Assembly (NCBI GenBank): GCA_902573235.1
Contig: CACGIZ010000001.1
Span: 119,399 to 183,398, forward strand
Source of the DNA: an uncultured Pelagibacteraceae bacterium
GTDB taxonomy: Bacteria; Pseudomonadota; Alphaproteobacteria; Pelagibacterales; Pelagibacteraceae
Direction of reading: 5' to 3'
DNA: 64,000 nt
Shown: piece by piece, positions 30,933 through 39,446 of the stretch
How the letters are laid out: every line of letters begins with the position of its first letter
Position numbering within the stretch: position 1 is the stretch's first letter
Made by a program: the position numbers and the translations under genes
Notes under the pieces: generated by a model
Database searches by the model: none
Seen by the model: only the letters and a program-made list of their open reading frames with translations
Told to the model about the DNA's origin: nothing

Positions 30933-31379
30933 ATGGACAGTACAGTTAAAACCAATTTTAATTGGTCTTGCAAAAATACTTGGAATAGAAGTGCAAAAAA
31001 TACTGCATGGTGTCTATTAGGTTGTGCTATTGGAGATTTTGGAACAATCTTATTTTTTCAATTGACTAAAATTCCTTTCCCAGTTTTTGGAATAATGACT
31101 TTAGCAGTTATAAATGGTTTAATCACAAGTATTATTCTAGAAACAATAGTTTTGATGAAACAAAATCTTAATTTTTCAAAAGCTTTTAAAACAGCAATGG
31201 GAATGAGTTTTATTTCTATGATTAGTATGGAAGTTACAATGAATTTAACTGACTATTTCTTAACTGGGGGTGCAATTTTAACTTGGTGGGTGATACCAAT
31301 TATGCTTATAGTTGGATTTCTAACTCCTTGGCCGTATAACTACTGGAGACTAAAAAAATTTGGTATTGCGTGTCATTAA
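30933..31379 (+). CDS. DUF4396-like membrane protein
   Basis: WNRSAKNTAWCLLGCAIGDFGTILFFQ; multi-TM. Confidence 0.7.
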   Translation: MDSTVKTNFNWSCKNTWNRSAKNTAWCLLGCAIGDFGTILFFQLTKIPFPVFGIMTLAVINGLITSIILETIVLMKQNLNFSKAFKTAMGMSFISMISMEVTMNLTDYFLTGGAILTWWVIPIMLIVGFLTPWPYNYWRLKKFGIACH

Positions 31380-32077
31380 AGAATTGGGACTATAAAACTT
31401 GGCTTTCATCTAAAAAATATATTTATTCCTTTAATAATTTTTTAATAAAACAAGTTAAATTAGATAAAAATTCCCATATTCTAGATATTGGTTGTGGACG
31501 GGGTAAGATATTAGGATCTTTATATTCAAGATTAAGATTAAAAAACAAACCAATTGGAATCGATATAGAAAGTCATAAAGATAGAGATAAAAGAATTCAT
31601 TTTAAAAAAATTGATGCAACAACATATCTTAAGAGTAATAATAAAAAATTTGATTTAATTTTAATTAAACAAACAATTCATCTTTTAAATTTTAAAGAAA
31701 TTAAAAAGTTAATTTTTATTTGTAAATCTAGACTTAAAAATAAGGGAAATATTGCTATTTTTACTTTAGAGACTTCTAAAAATGAAATTCCTGCTTTTTC
31801 ATTAATGTTAAAAAGACTTAAATTGTCCTTAGAAAGAGATAAAAAAATAATAAGATTTATTTCAAAAAATTATCGAAAAATTAAAAAAACAAGATTTTTA
31901 TTCAAAGTAAAATTATCACGGAATAAATATACAAAGATGATTAAAAATAGGTACATTTCAACATTACTAGGATTAAGCCCATCAGAAATTTCTAAGGGCA
32001 TTAACGAAATTAATCGTAAATACCAAAAATCATTGATTTTTAATGATAAATTGATCTGCTTAATTTTAGAAAAATAA
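31370..32077 (+). CDS. class I SAM-dependent methyltransferase
   Basis: ILDIGCGRGKILGSLYSRL. Confidence 0.8.
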   Translation: MSLKNWDYKTWLSSKKYIYSFNNFLIKQVKLDKNSHILDIGCGRGKILGSLYSRLRLKNKPIGIDIESHKDRDKRIHFKKIDATTYLKSNNKKFDLILIKQTIHLLNFKEIKKLIFICKSRLKNKGNIAIFTLETSKNEIPAFSLMLKRLKLSLERDKKIIRFISKNYRKIKKTRFLFKVKLSRNKYTKMIKNRYISTLLGLSPSEISKGINEINRKYQKSLIFNDKLICLILEK

Positions 32078-32084
32078 TTTTTTT

Positions 32085-32133
32085 ACTTAAGGGTTCGCTC
32101 TTTCGTTCTCCAACCAAAAGAGCTCCCTTAAGT
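32085..32133. ncRNA. two-segment hairpin, part of a candidate structured RNA island
   Basis: ACTTAAGGG/CCCTTAAGT outer arms (9 bp) and GCTCTTT/AAAGAGC inner arms (7 bp). Confidence 0.5.
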
Positions 32134-32149
32134 CGCCTTCTCGGCTTTT

Positions 32150-32177
32150 AAGTCCGAATGGACTTCAAGTTTTTTGT
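32150..32177 (+). terminator. Rho-independent terminator
   Basis: AAGTCC-GAAT-GGACTT followed by CAAGTTTTTTG. Confidence 0.65.
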
Positions 32178-32208
32178 ATTCGTTTATTTGAAATATAAAG
32201 CTACCCAG

Positions 32209-32235
32209 CTAAGTGTCAGGTGGCATTTGATTCAT
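32209..32235 (-). other. 8-codon mini-ORF behind an extended Shine-Dalgarno
   Basis: Minus strand AAGGAGGT (32250-32243) then ATGAATCAAATGCCACCTGACACTTAG (MNQMPPDT*). Confidence 0.4.
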
Positions 32236-32272
32236 TAATTTTACCTCCTTGCAATAAAATTAATTTTTAGAG

Positions 32273-32331
32273 AGGTTGTATTCAACTAATATATTTTAGT
32301 TTGATTAAAATATATTTCTTGAATACAACCT
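32273..32331. repeat. 59-nt near-perfect inverted repeat
   Basis: AGGTTGTATTCAA-ct-AATATATTTTA-gtttgat-TAAAATATATT-tc-TTGAATACAACCT (13+11 bp arms). Confidence 0.85.
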
Positions 32332-32424
32332 GTCTGTTTTATATATTTCGCACATCAAAAAAAACTTCCCTTTTTAAGAGAAATTTTAATTTGCATTAGT
32401 ATTTAATTTATATAATCTTAATGC

Positions 32425-32604
32425 ATGAAATATATTAGTGGTCTTATAAAATTAATAACAAGTTTAATTGTTTCTACGATTATAATTTATGCAATAAATT
32501 TTGTTGCTGGTTTTGCTGGTGCAGATTACACATTTACTAACGGTGAAGTTTTTGTAATTTGGATTTTAATGGCAATTTTAGTAAATAATTGTTTCAATAA
32601 ATAA
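32425..32604 (+). CDS. 59-aa single/double-TM microprotein
   Basis: MKYISGLIKLITSLIVSTIIIYAINFVAGFAGADYTFTNGEVFVIWILMAILVNNCFNK. Confidence 0.55.
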   Translation: MKYISGLIKLITSLIVSTIIIYAINFVAGFAGADYTFTNGEVFVIWILMAILVNNCFNK

Positions 32605-32657
32605 CAATCTTAATTTGAAAAATTACTTTCCTAAACAACTAAAGTGTTATATTGAAT

Positions 32658-32722
32658 TGTTAGGGGTGTCTTTATAGACTGAGATTATACCCTTGGAACC
32701 TGTCCGGTAATTCAGAAAGGGA
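32658..32722 (+). promoter_or_regulatory. TPP (THI element) riboswitch
   Basis: TTAGGGGTGTC...GACTGAGATTATACCCTTGGAACCTGTCCGGTAATTCAGAAAGGG: conserved GGGGTG, CTGAGA, ACCCTTNGAACCTG blocks. Confidence 0.95.
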
Positions 32723-32727
32723 GAATA

Positions 32728-34170
32728 ATGGATAAAACATACTTTCTAACTCAATCTACATCATTAACAATAGTTATTACTATAAGTCTTATTTTCTTAA
32801 TATTAGGAATTTATCACTCAAACAAATTTCAAGGATTGAAAAATTATTTAACTGCTAATAGAAATATTGGAACATTTTCATTAACATCAAGTTTAATTGC
32901 TTCAGCTCTAGGTGCTTGGATTTTATTTGGTCCTGCTTCGGCTTCAACTTGGGGAGGGATGGGTGCAATTATTGGATATTCTTTAGGTACAGCATTTCCA
33001 ATGTTTTTTCTTATTTTTTTAGGAAAAAAAATTAGAAAAGAATTCCCTAAAGGTTCCACTTTAGTTGAATTTATAAGAAAAAAATTTGGAAAAAGTTTGT
33101 TCAAACTTATTTTACTAATGACAATATTTTATATGTTTATTTTTTTATGTGCAGAAGTGACTGCTGTAGCAGTATTAATCAATTATATATCTGGTACTGA
33201 ACTATGGTTAACTGCTTTGATAGTTCTATTATCCACATTAATTTATACTTTATATGGTGGTTTAAAGGCTTCTATTTTTACAGATAATATTCAAATGATC
33301 GTAATTTTCGTATTATTATTAATATCATTAATTTATATTAATTCATTTTCTGGTTCTCAATTTTCTTTTGAATTCATAAAGGAAAAAAATCCCCATCTTC
33401 TGAGTAGTGAATATATTCCAGGTTACACTGCTGGTTTAACTTTTTTTATTGCAGTTGCTGCAACAAATTTATTTCATCAAGGTAATTGGCAACGTGTTTA
33501 TGCTGCTAAAGATTATAAAACATTGAAAAAAAGTTTAATAATTTCTTTTTTTGTAATTATACCTATTGTTTTTTATATGGGTTTTTCTGGAATGGTTGCC
33601 TTTTCAATAGATCCAAATATAAGACCTGATCTTGGTTTTTTCTCCTTATTACTTAAAGAAAAAACCACCTTATTATCTGTTTTCATAATAGTGCTTGGTT
33701 TAGCCTTAACTATTTCGACTGTAGATACTTTAATAAATGCGATATCAAGTTTGATTGTTGTTGATGGAAAAGCTGTATTCAATTTTAAAAAAAAAACAAA
33801 TTACCTTAGATTCTCTAAATTTGTAATAATTTTTTTATCGATAATTTCATTTGTTGTAGCTTCAAAAGGTTTTGATATTTTATATCTATTTTTATTAGCG
33901 GATTTATTCTGTTGTACATTTGTATTAACTATTTTTTATAGTTTTTATAATAAGAATATTTCTGAAAAAACAGCTTATATTGCAATAATAATTGGATTAA
34001 TAAGTGGTATTTTATTTTTTCCTTCACCAGATTTTTCAAAAAGTTTACTAATCGGTATTTTGATACCTAAAGAATTGATAACACCTTTTATCTCTCAATC
34101 ATTATTATTTTTGTCTTTCCTTGTGGCAACTTTACTTCCATTTCTCGTGATTAAAGCTAAAAAGATATAA
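32728..34170 (+). CDS. thiV: sodium:solute symporter family, probable thiamine-pyrimidine-precursor transporter
   Basis: SSS-type multi-TM protein directly behind a TPP riboswitch; matches the described SAR11 thiV arrangement. Confidence 0.85.
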   Translation: MDKTYFLTQSTSLTIVITISLIFLILGIYHSNKFQGLKNYLTANRNIGTFSLTSSLIASALGAWILFGPASASTWGGMGAIIGYSLGTAFPMFFLIFLGKKIRKEFPKGSTLVEFIRKKFGKSLFKLILLMTIFYMFIFLCAEVTAVAVLINYISGTELWLTALIVLLSTLIYTLYGGLKASIFTDNIQMIVIFVLLLISLIYINSFSGSQFSFEFIKEKNPHLLSSEYIPGYTAGLTFFIAVAATNLFHQGNWQRVYAAKDYKTLKKSLIISFFVIIPIVFYMGFSGMVAFSIDPNIRPDLGFFSLLLKEKTTLLSVFIIVLGLALTISTVDTLINAISSLIVVDGKAVFNFKKKTNYLRFSKFVIIFLSIISFVVASKGFDILYLFLLADLFCCTFVLTIFYSFYNKNISEKTAYIAIIIGLISGILFFPSPDFSKSLLIGILIPKELITPFISQSLLFLSFLVATLLPFLVIKAKKI

Positions 34171-34217
34171 TATAAGCTCATTGTATTAATAGAATTAATA
34201 GCTATAAATCATTTTTG

Positions 34218-35153
34218 ATGACACAAAACCAGATAGTAATCAATAATCTATCAAAAGTTTATGATAATGGCTTTAATGCTTTAAAAAATATTAATTTGAA
34301 TATTAAAAAGGGTGAAATTTTTGCTATGCTTGGTCCAAACGGAGCGGGTAAAACAACTCTTATAAGTATTATTTGTGGAATAGTGAATCCTACTTCAGGT
34401 AATGTGACTGTAGATAATTACGATATTATAAATGAGTATAGAGAAACTCGATCGAGAATAGGATTAGTTCCTCAAGAATTAACATTGGAGCAATTTGAAA
34501 CAGTTTTTAATAATGTTTCATACTCAAGAGGTCTTTATGGAAAAAAACCCAATCCTTCTCACATAGAGAAAGTTCTAAAGCAGTTAAGCTTGTGGGATAA
34601 GAAAGATCTAAGATTAAGACAATTGTCAGGTGGAATGAAAAGAAGAGTCTTAATCGCCAAAGCTTTGTCTCACGAACCATCAATTCTATTTTTAGATGAA
34701 CCTACAGCTGGTGTAGATGTCGAATTAAGACAAGAAATGTGGAAAGTAGTTGAAAGTTTAAGAAAAACTGGTGTTACAATTATTTTGACTACACACTATA
34801 TTGAAGAAGCAGAAGCTATTGCTGATCGAGTAGGGGTAATAAATCAAGGTGAAATTATTGTTGTAGATGAAACACAACAATTATTAAAAAAAATGGGACA
34901 TAAAAAATTGACTGTTGAATTACAAGATAAGATTTCAGAAATTCCCTCATCACTTGAAAAGTATAATTTATCTATAGGTTCAAATATGGTTAGCTTAAAC
35001 TACACTTATAATGTTCAAGCAAAACGAACTGGTATTACAAATTTATTACAAGATTTAAAAGATGCTGGACTTAAGTTGAAAGACCTGAAAACTGAGCAAA
35101 GCACTTTAGAAAAAATTTTTGTTAGTTTAGTTAGAGAGAAAAATGAAAATTAA
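34218..35153 (+). CDS. ABC transporter ATP-binding protein (ABC-2 type exporter)
   Basis: LGPNGAGKTTLISIICG, LSGGMKRRVLIAKAL, LFLDEPTAGVD. Confidence 0.93.
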   Translation: MTQNQIVINNLSKVYDNGFNALKNINLNIKKGEIFAMLGPNGAGKTTLISIICGIVNPTSGNVTVDNYDIINEYRETRSRIGLVPQELTLEQFETVFNNVSYSRGLYGKKPNPSHIEKVLKQLSLWDKKDLRLRQLSGGMKRRVLIAKALSHEPSILFLDEPTAGVDVELRQEMWKVVESLRKTGVTIILTTHYIEEAEAIADRVGVINQGEIIVVDETQQLLKKMGHKKLTVELQDKISEIPSSLEKYNLSIGSNMVSLNYTYNVQAKRTGITNLLQDLKDAGLKLKDLKTEQSTLEKIFVSLVREKNEN

Positions 35154-35910
35154 TCTTAGTGCTCTAACAGCAATATATCTCCATGAAATGGATAGGTTTA
35201 GAAGAACTTTGACACAATCCTTACTGTCTCCTGTTTTAACCACCTCACTTTATTTTATAGTTTTTGGATCTGTAATAGGTGGTTATGTAGAAAAAATAGA
35301 CGGTATAAGTTATGGATCTTATATTGTTCCTGGCTTATTGATGTTAACTTTATTAACTCAATCTATAAGTAACACGTCTTTTGGAATTTTTTTTCCAAAA
35401 TTTAACGGCACTATATATGAAATATTAGCTGCTCCAATTTCGACACTAGAGGTAGTTCTTGCTTTTGTAGGAGCGGGTGCAACAAAAACATTAATCGTAA
35501 GTATTGTAATATTCATAACCTCATTATTTTTTGTAGACGTTCAGGTTAAGTATCCGTTTTTAATGGTGTTTTTGCTCATTTTAGTTGCGTTCACATTTGC
35601 TTTATTTGGTTTTTTAATTGGGTTGATGAGCTCTGATTTTGAGCAAATGTCTATTATTCCTACTTTATTTGTAACACCAATGGTTTTCCTTGGTGGAAGT
35701 TTGTACTCACTAGATATGCTGCCGCCTTTTTGGCAAACAGTCACTTATTTCAATCCAGTGGTATATTTAATAAATGGACTGAGATTTTCTTTTTATGGAG
35801 TTTCTGACTTTAATATTTGGATTAGTATTGGCTCAATGTTCTTATTTCTAACAATTTGTGTAACGGTTGTTTCAGTGCTTCTTAAAAAAGGTTATAATAT
35901 TAAATCTTAA
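35143..35910 (+). CDS. ABC-2 type transporter permease
   Basis: 6-TM, PTLFVTPMVFLGGSLYSLDMLPPFWQTVTYFNPVVYLINGLR. Confidence 0.92.
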   Translation: MKINLSALTAIYLHEMDRFRRTLTQSLLSPVLTTSLYFIVFGSVIGGYVEKIDGISYGSYIVPGLLMLTLLTQSISNTSFGIFFPKFNGTIYEILAAPISTLEVVLAFVGAGATKTLIVSIVIFITSLFFVDVQVKYPFLMVFLLILVAFTFALFGFLIGLMSSDFEQMSIIPTLFVTPMVFLGGSLYSLDMLPPFWQTVTYFNPVVYLINGLRFSFYGVSDFNIWISIGSMFLFLTICVTVVSVLLKKGYNIKS

Positions 35911-35934
35911 CTGACCCTTTTCAGGGCCAGTTAA
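35907..35934. terminator. hairpin terminator between convergent genes
   Basis: TTAACTGaCCCT-TTTC-AGGGcCAGTTAA. Confidence 0.75.
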
Positions 35935-35966
35935 AACTACTAATATACAAAGAGGAATAGTTTTTA

Positions 35967-37241
35967 TTAGAATTGTTCAGACTCTGTAGAGCCGTCCATT
36001 GCTGTGGTTGAGCTTTTTCCACTACTAATCGTATTAGAAACAGCATCAAAATAAGAAGTACCGACTTCTCTTTGATGTTTGACACTAGTGTAACCATCTT
36101 TTTCACGAGCAAATTCTTGTTGTTGAATTCTTGAATAGGCTGTCATGCCTTCTTTTTTATATTTCTCAGCTAACTCAAAAATTGCAATATTTTGTGTATG
36201 AAACCCAGCAAGTGTTATAAATTGAAATTTATATCCCATTTTGCTTATTTCTTTTTGAAAAGACGAAATTTCATCATCTGATAAATGTTTTTTCCAATTG
36301 AAAGATGGAGAACAATTATAAGCTAAAAATTTTCCAGGAAACTTTTTGTGAATAGCATCTGCAAATTTTTTTGCTTCTTCTAAATTTGGAGTTGCGGTTT
36401 CACACCAAATTAAATCTGAATAAGGAGCATAAGCTAATCCTCTTGATATTGCTTGTTCTATTCCTGCTTTTACATAATAAAAACCTTCAGGGGATCTTTC
36501 ACCAGTTAAAAAAGGTTTATCGTTTTCATCATGATCATTAGTAATTAGTTTTGCAGCATTTGCATCAGTTCTCGCCAAAATTATTAAAGGAACATCAGCT
36601 ATATCAGCAGCTAATCTTGCTGCTTTGAGATTTTTGACCATGGTTCCTGTCGGCACTAAAACTTTACCACCCATATGACCACATTTTTTTTCACTCGCTA
36701 ATTGATCTTCAAAATGAACTCCTGCTGCTCCAGCTTTAATGAATTTTTTTGCAAGTTCAAATACATTTAAAGGACCTCCAAATCCAGCTTCTCCATCTGC
36801 AATAATTGGTAACATATAATCTATTTTGTTTTCTTTTTTCATATCACCGTCTATTAATTCCATATGTTGAATTTGATCAGCTCTGATAAGAGCATTGTTC
36901 ATAGACTCTACTAATTTTGGTGCACTGTCATAGGGGTATAAAGATTGATCAGGATACATTTCACCAGCACTGTTAGCATCAGCAGCAACTTGCCAACCAC
37001 TCAAATAAATAGCTTTTAAACCAGCTTTTGCATGTTGGACAGCATGATTACCAGATAATGAACCAAGGGTATTAACATAAGGCTCAGAATTTAAAAGATT
37101 CCATAATTTTGTAGATTGTTGCTTACATAATGAATATTCAATTTTTAAAGAACCTCTTAATCTTTCGACTTCATCAGGAGTGTAATCTCTTTTAATGCCT
37201 GCAAATCTTTTTAAATCATATGAGATATTCTCTGCTCCCAT
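35967..37241 (-). CDS. aceA: isocitrate lyase
   Basis: [14 protein letters not shown] catalytic [19 protein letters not shown]. Confidence 0.95.
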   Translation of the reverse strand: MGAENISYDLKRFAGIKRDYTPDEVERLRGSLKIEYSLCKQQSTKLWNLLNSEPYVNTLGSLSGNHAVQHAKAGLKAIYLSGWQVAADANSAGEMYPDQSLYPYDSAPKLVESMNNALIRADQIQHMELIDGDMKKENKIDYMLPIIADGEAGFGGPLNVFELAKKFIKAGAAGVHFEDQLASEKKCGHMGGKVLVPTGTMVKNLKAARLAADIADVPLIILARTDANAAKLITNDHDENDKPFLTGERSPEGFYYVKAGIEQAISRGLAYAPYSDLIWCETATPNLEEAKKFADAIHKKFPGKFLAYNCSPSFNWKKHLSDDEISSFQKEISKMGYKFQFITLAGFHTQNIAIFELAEKYKKEGMTAYSRIQQQEFAREKDGYTSVKHQREVGTSYFDAVSNTISSGKSSTTAMDGSTESEQF

Positions 37242-37300
37242 TTATAATTTCCTCTAATTAAGTGTGTTAATAAAAATGAATTAAGTTGAAAGAAGAAGAA

Positions 37301-37375
37301 TTAGTTTGAGTCGTTAAGGGTCTCAACTAGATCTTTCATACCACTTGAACCCCAATCACAATGGTCATCTCTCAT
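37301..37375 (-). CDS. 24-aa putative leader ORF upstream of aceA
   Basis: AGAGGAATCTACATG...: MRDDHCDWGSSGMKDLVETLNDSN, 59 bp upstream of the aceA start. Confidence 0.35.
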   Translation of the reverse strand: MRDDHCDWGSSGMKDLVETLNDSN

Positions 37376-37462
37376 GTAGATTCCTCTGCTATTATGCTTA
37401 GCTAGATCCTCATGTCTTATGATTTGAGTCTCATTTTCATTGTTTTTTATTTTTTCTTCCAT

Positions 37463-37566
37463 GTAAATCTTATAATTTACAAAATTTACAAAATCTATAA
37501 AAAAGTTAAAAAAGCTTGTAAATTAAGGAAAAATTTTGTAAAGATAAATTTACAAAGTTTACAAAT
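37463..37566. promoter_or_regulatory. operator array of TTTACAAA/TTTGTAAA repeats
   Basis: ATTTACAAAATTTACAAAAT (37475-37494), TTGTAAAT (~37516), TTTTGTAAAG (~37534), AAATTTACAAAGTTTACAAAT (37546-37566). Confidence 0.7.
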
Positions 37567-37573
37567 AGAAAAT

Positions 37574-39004
37574 ATGAGTCAATTAGATCTAAAAATTGGT
37601 CCGAAAATAAAGGCTTTCAGAAGACAATTGGGGCTTCAAGCTAATAAACTTGCAGAAGATTTAAATATTTCTCCAAGCTATTTAAACTTAATTGAAGGTG
37701 GCAAAAGAAAGATAGATGGAGATTTGCTCTTAAAAATTTGTGAAAAATTAAATATTGAGCTTTCTCAATTAACTTCAAAAATAGATGTAAATTTAGAAAA
37801 TACCTTATCAGAAATTTTAGATGATAAACTATTTGAAGATTTAGATATTTTAGGGCCTGAGGTTAAAGACCTAGTTAGTACTAATCCAAAAATAGGAAAA
37901 GCAATAGTAAGATTAGGAGATATTTTAAAGAAAAAGGATCATGAGCTTGTAAATAAAATTGAAAAAATTTCTGGAAAAATCGTAGATAATAGAAAAAATT
38001 CTTTTCCTGGAGAGGTTATTTCAGATTTTCTTCAAGAAAATAAAAATTATTTTCCAAAATTAGAAGATTTTGCAAATAAAGTTTTTGAAAAAGTTCAAAA
38101 AAATAATCGTACTAGATATATTGCTCTTTGTGATTATCTAAAATCTGATTATGAAATAACAGTAAAAGATGTAATACCTGAGGAAAATAAACCATTCTCG
38201 AAGATATTTAATAAAAATAAAAAAGAACTTTTATTAAGCGATTATAGTTCACTTGAAACAAAAAAATTACATGCAGCGGCTCAGATTGCTCAAGAGGGTG
38301 CATATAAAGAAATTGAAGAATATTTATCAAAATTTACTTTTCCATCGGAAGAATCAAAAAAATTGTCAAAAGTTGCATTATTAAATTATTGTGGTGCTGC
38401 AATTTTAATGCCTTATAAACTTTTTCACTCTGAATGCAAAAAATTGAAATATGATTTGGAATTATTACAAAATACTTTTGCAACATCTTTTGAACAAGTA
38501 GCACATAGAGTAACTTGCCTTCAAGATCCAAAATTACCTGGAATACCATTTCATTTTTTGCGTGTTGATATGGCTGGAAATATTTCTAAAAGATTTTCTT
38601 TATCTGGTATTGAGATTCCAAGATATGGAGGTGCGTGTCCAAGATGGAATGTTTATTCTGCTTTTACAAGACCTGGCGTTATTCAAAGTGCTGTAAGTAA
38701 AATGACAAATGGTGAAAAATATGTTTGTATAGCTAGAACTGTAGAAAAAGGTATTGGAAGATTTGGTAGAACAAAAAGTATTTTATCAATTGGTTTGGGC
38801 TGTGAAGCGAAATATGCAAAAGATTTTGTCTATACTGAAAATGTAAATGTAAACGATAAATCAACTGAAATACCCATAGGTGTGTCATGTAGAACATGTG
38901 ATAGATTAGACTGTTCTCAAAGAGCCTTTCCTCCTCTACATAAGAAATTTGACGTAGATATTAATTTAAGAGGAGTTTCTGTATATGTGGGTGATAAAAA
39001 TTAG
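37574..39004 (+). CDS. XRE-family ScfR/RamB-like regulator (HTH + IrrE-like + short-chain fatty acid regulator domain)
   Basis: MSQLDLKIGPKIKAFRRQLGLQANKLAEDLNISPSYLNLIEGGKRKI; C-terminal GVSCRTCDRLDCSQRAFPP. Confidence 0.88.
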   Translation: MSQLDLKIGPKIKAFRRQLGLQANKLAEDLNISPSYLNLIEGGKRKIDGDLLLKICEKLNIELSQLTSKIDVNLENTLSEILDDKLFEDLDILGPEVKDLVSTNPKIGKAIVRLGDILKKKDHELVNKIEKISGKIVDNRKNSFPGEVISDFLQENKNYFPKLEDFANKVFEKVQKNNRTRYIALCDYLKSDYEITVKDVIPEENKPFSKIFNKNKKELLLSDYSSLETKKLHAAAQIAQEGAYKEIEEYLSKFTFPSEESKKLSKVALLNYCGAAILMPYKLFHSECKKLKYDLELLQNTFATSFEQVAHRVTCLQDPKLPGIPFHFLRVDMAGNISKRFSLSGIEIPRYGGACPRWNVYSAFTRPGVIQSAVSKMTNGEKYVCIARTVEKGIGRFGRTKSILSIGLGCEAKYAKDFVYTENVNVNDKSTEIPIGVSCRTCDRLDCSQRAFPPLHKKFDVDINLRGVSVYVGDKN

Positions 39005-39013
39005 AAAATCGTT

Positions 39014-39178
39014 ATGTTAAAATTTATAATTCCAGCAGTAATTGTTTTTCTTATTGTTCTTTTTTGGGAAAAAATAAACGAAAAAATTTATGAAAAATTT
39101 AATATCAAAATTAATTATATTGTAGTTGTTATTTTTTTAATAGTTTTGGGAGTCATTTTTACACTATTATATTTTTAA
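39014..39178 (+). CDS. 54-aa two-TM microprotein
   Basis: MLKFIIPAVIVFLIVLFWEKINEKIYEKFNIKINYIVVVIFLIVLGVIFTLLYF. Confidence 0.5.
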   Translation: MLKFIIPAVIVFLIVLFWEKINEKIYEKFNIKINYIVVVIFLIVLGVIFTLLYF

Positions 39179-39182
39179 TATT

Positions 39183-39446
39183 ATGACCGAATATAACATC
39201 AATGATTACGAATTAGTCCAAACTGAAGGCGTCTTTACATTAAAAAATTTAAATACAACAATTGGTTTTGTTAGATTTAATGAAAAAGGAGAAGTAGAGT
39301 ATATTTTTGTAAATCCAATTTTTAGAAATAAAGGTTTGGCAAAAAAATTAATTAAATTAGTAAAAGAACAAACAAAAAAAGGTATAGTTTTTCAAAAACC
39401 TATAAGTCCATTAGGCGAAAAACTTATTAAATCATTAGAAAAATGA
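39183..39446 (+). CDS. small GNAT/YjdJ-like acetyltransferase
   Basis: VEYIFVNPIFRNKGLAKKLIKLV. Confidence 0.7.
   Translation: MTEYNINDYELVQTEGVFTLKNLNTTIGFVRFNEKGEVEYIFVNPIFRNKGLAKKLIKLVKEQTKKGIVFQKPISPLGEKLIKSLEK

Noticed and set aside
32091-32133. GGGTTCGCTC resembling a tRNA T-arm
   Set aside because: No acceptor, D-arm or anticodon arm could be built around it; it is part of the inverted-repeat hairpin.
37412-37573. N-terminal extension MSYDLSLIFIVFYFFFHVNLIIYKIYKIYKKVKKACKLRKNF... of the XRE regulator
   Set aside because: Low-complexity translation of an operator-rich promoter; family-like start is MSQLDLKIGP at 37574.
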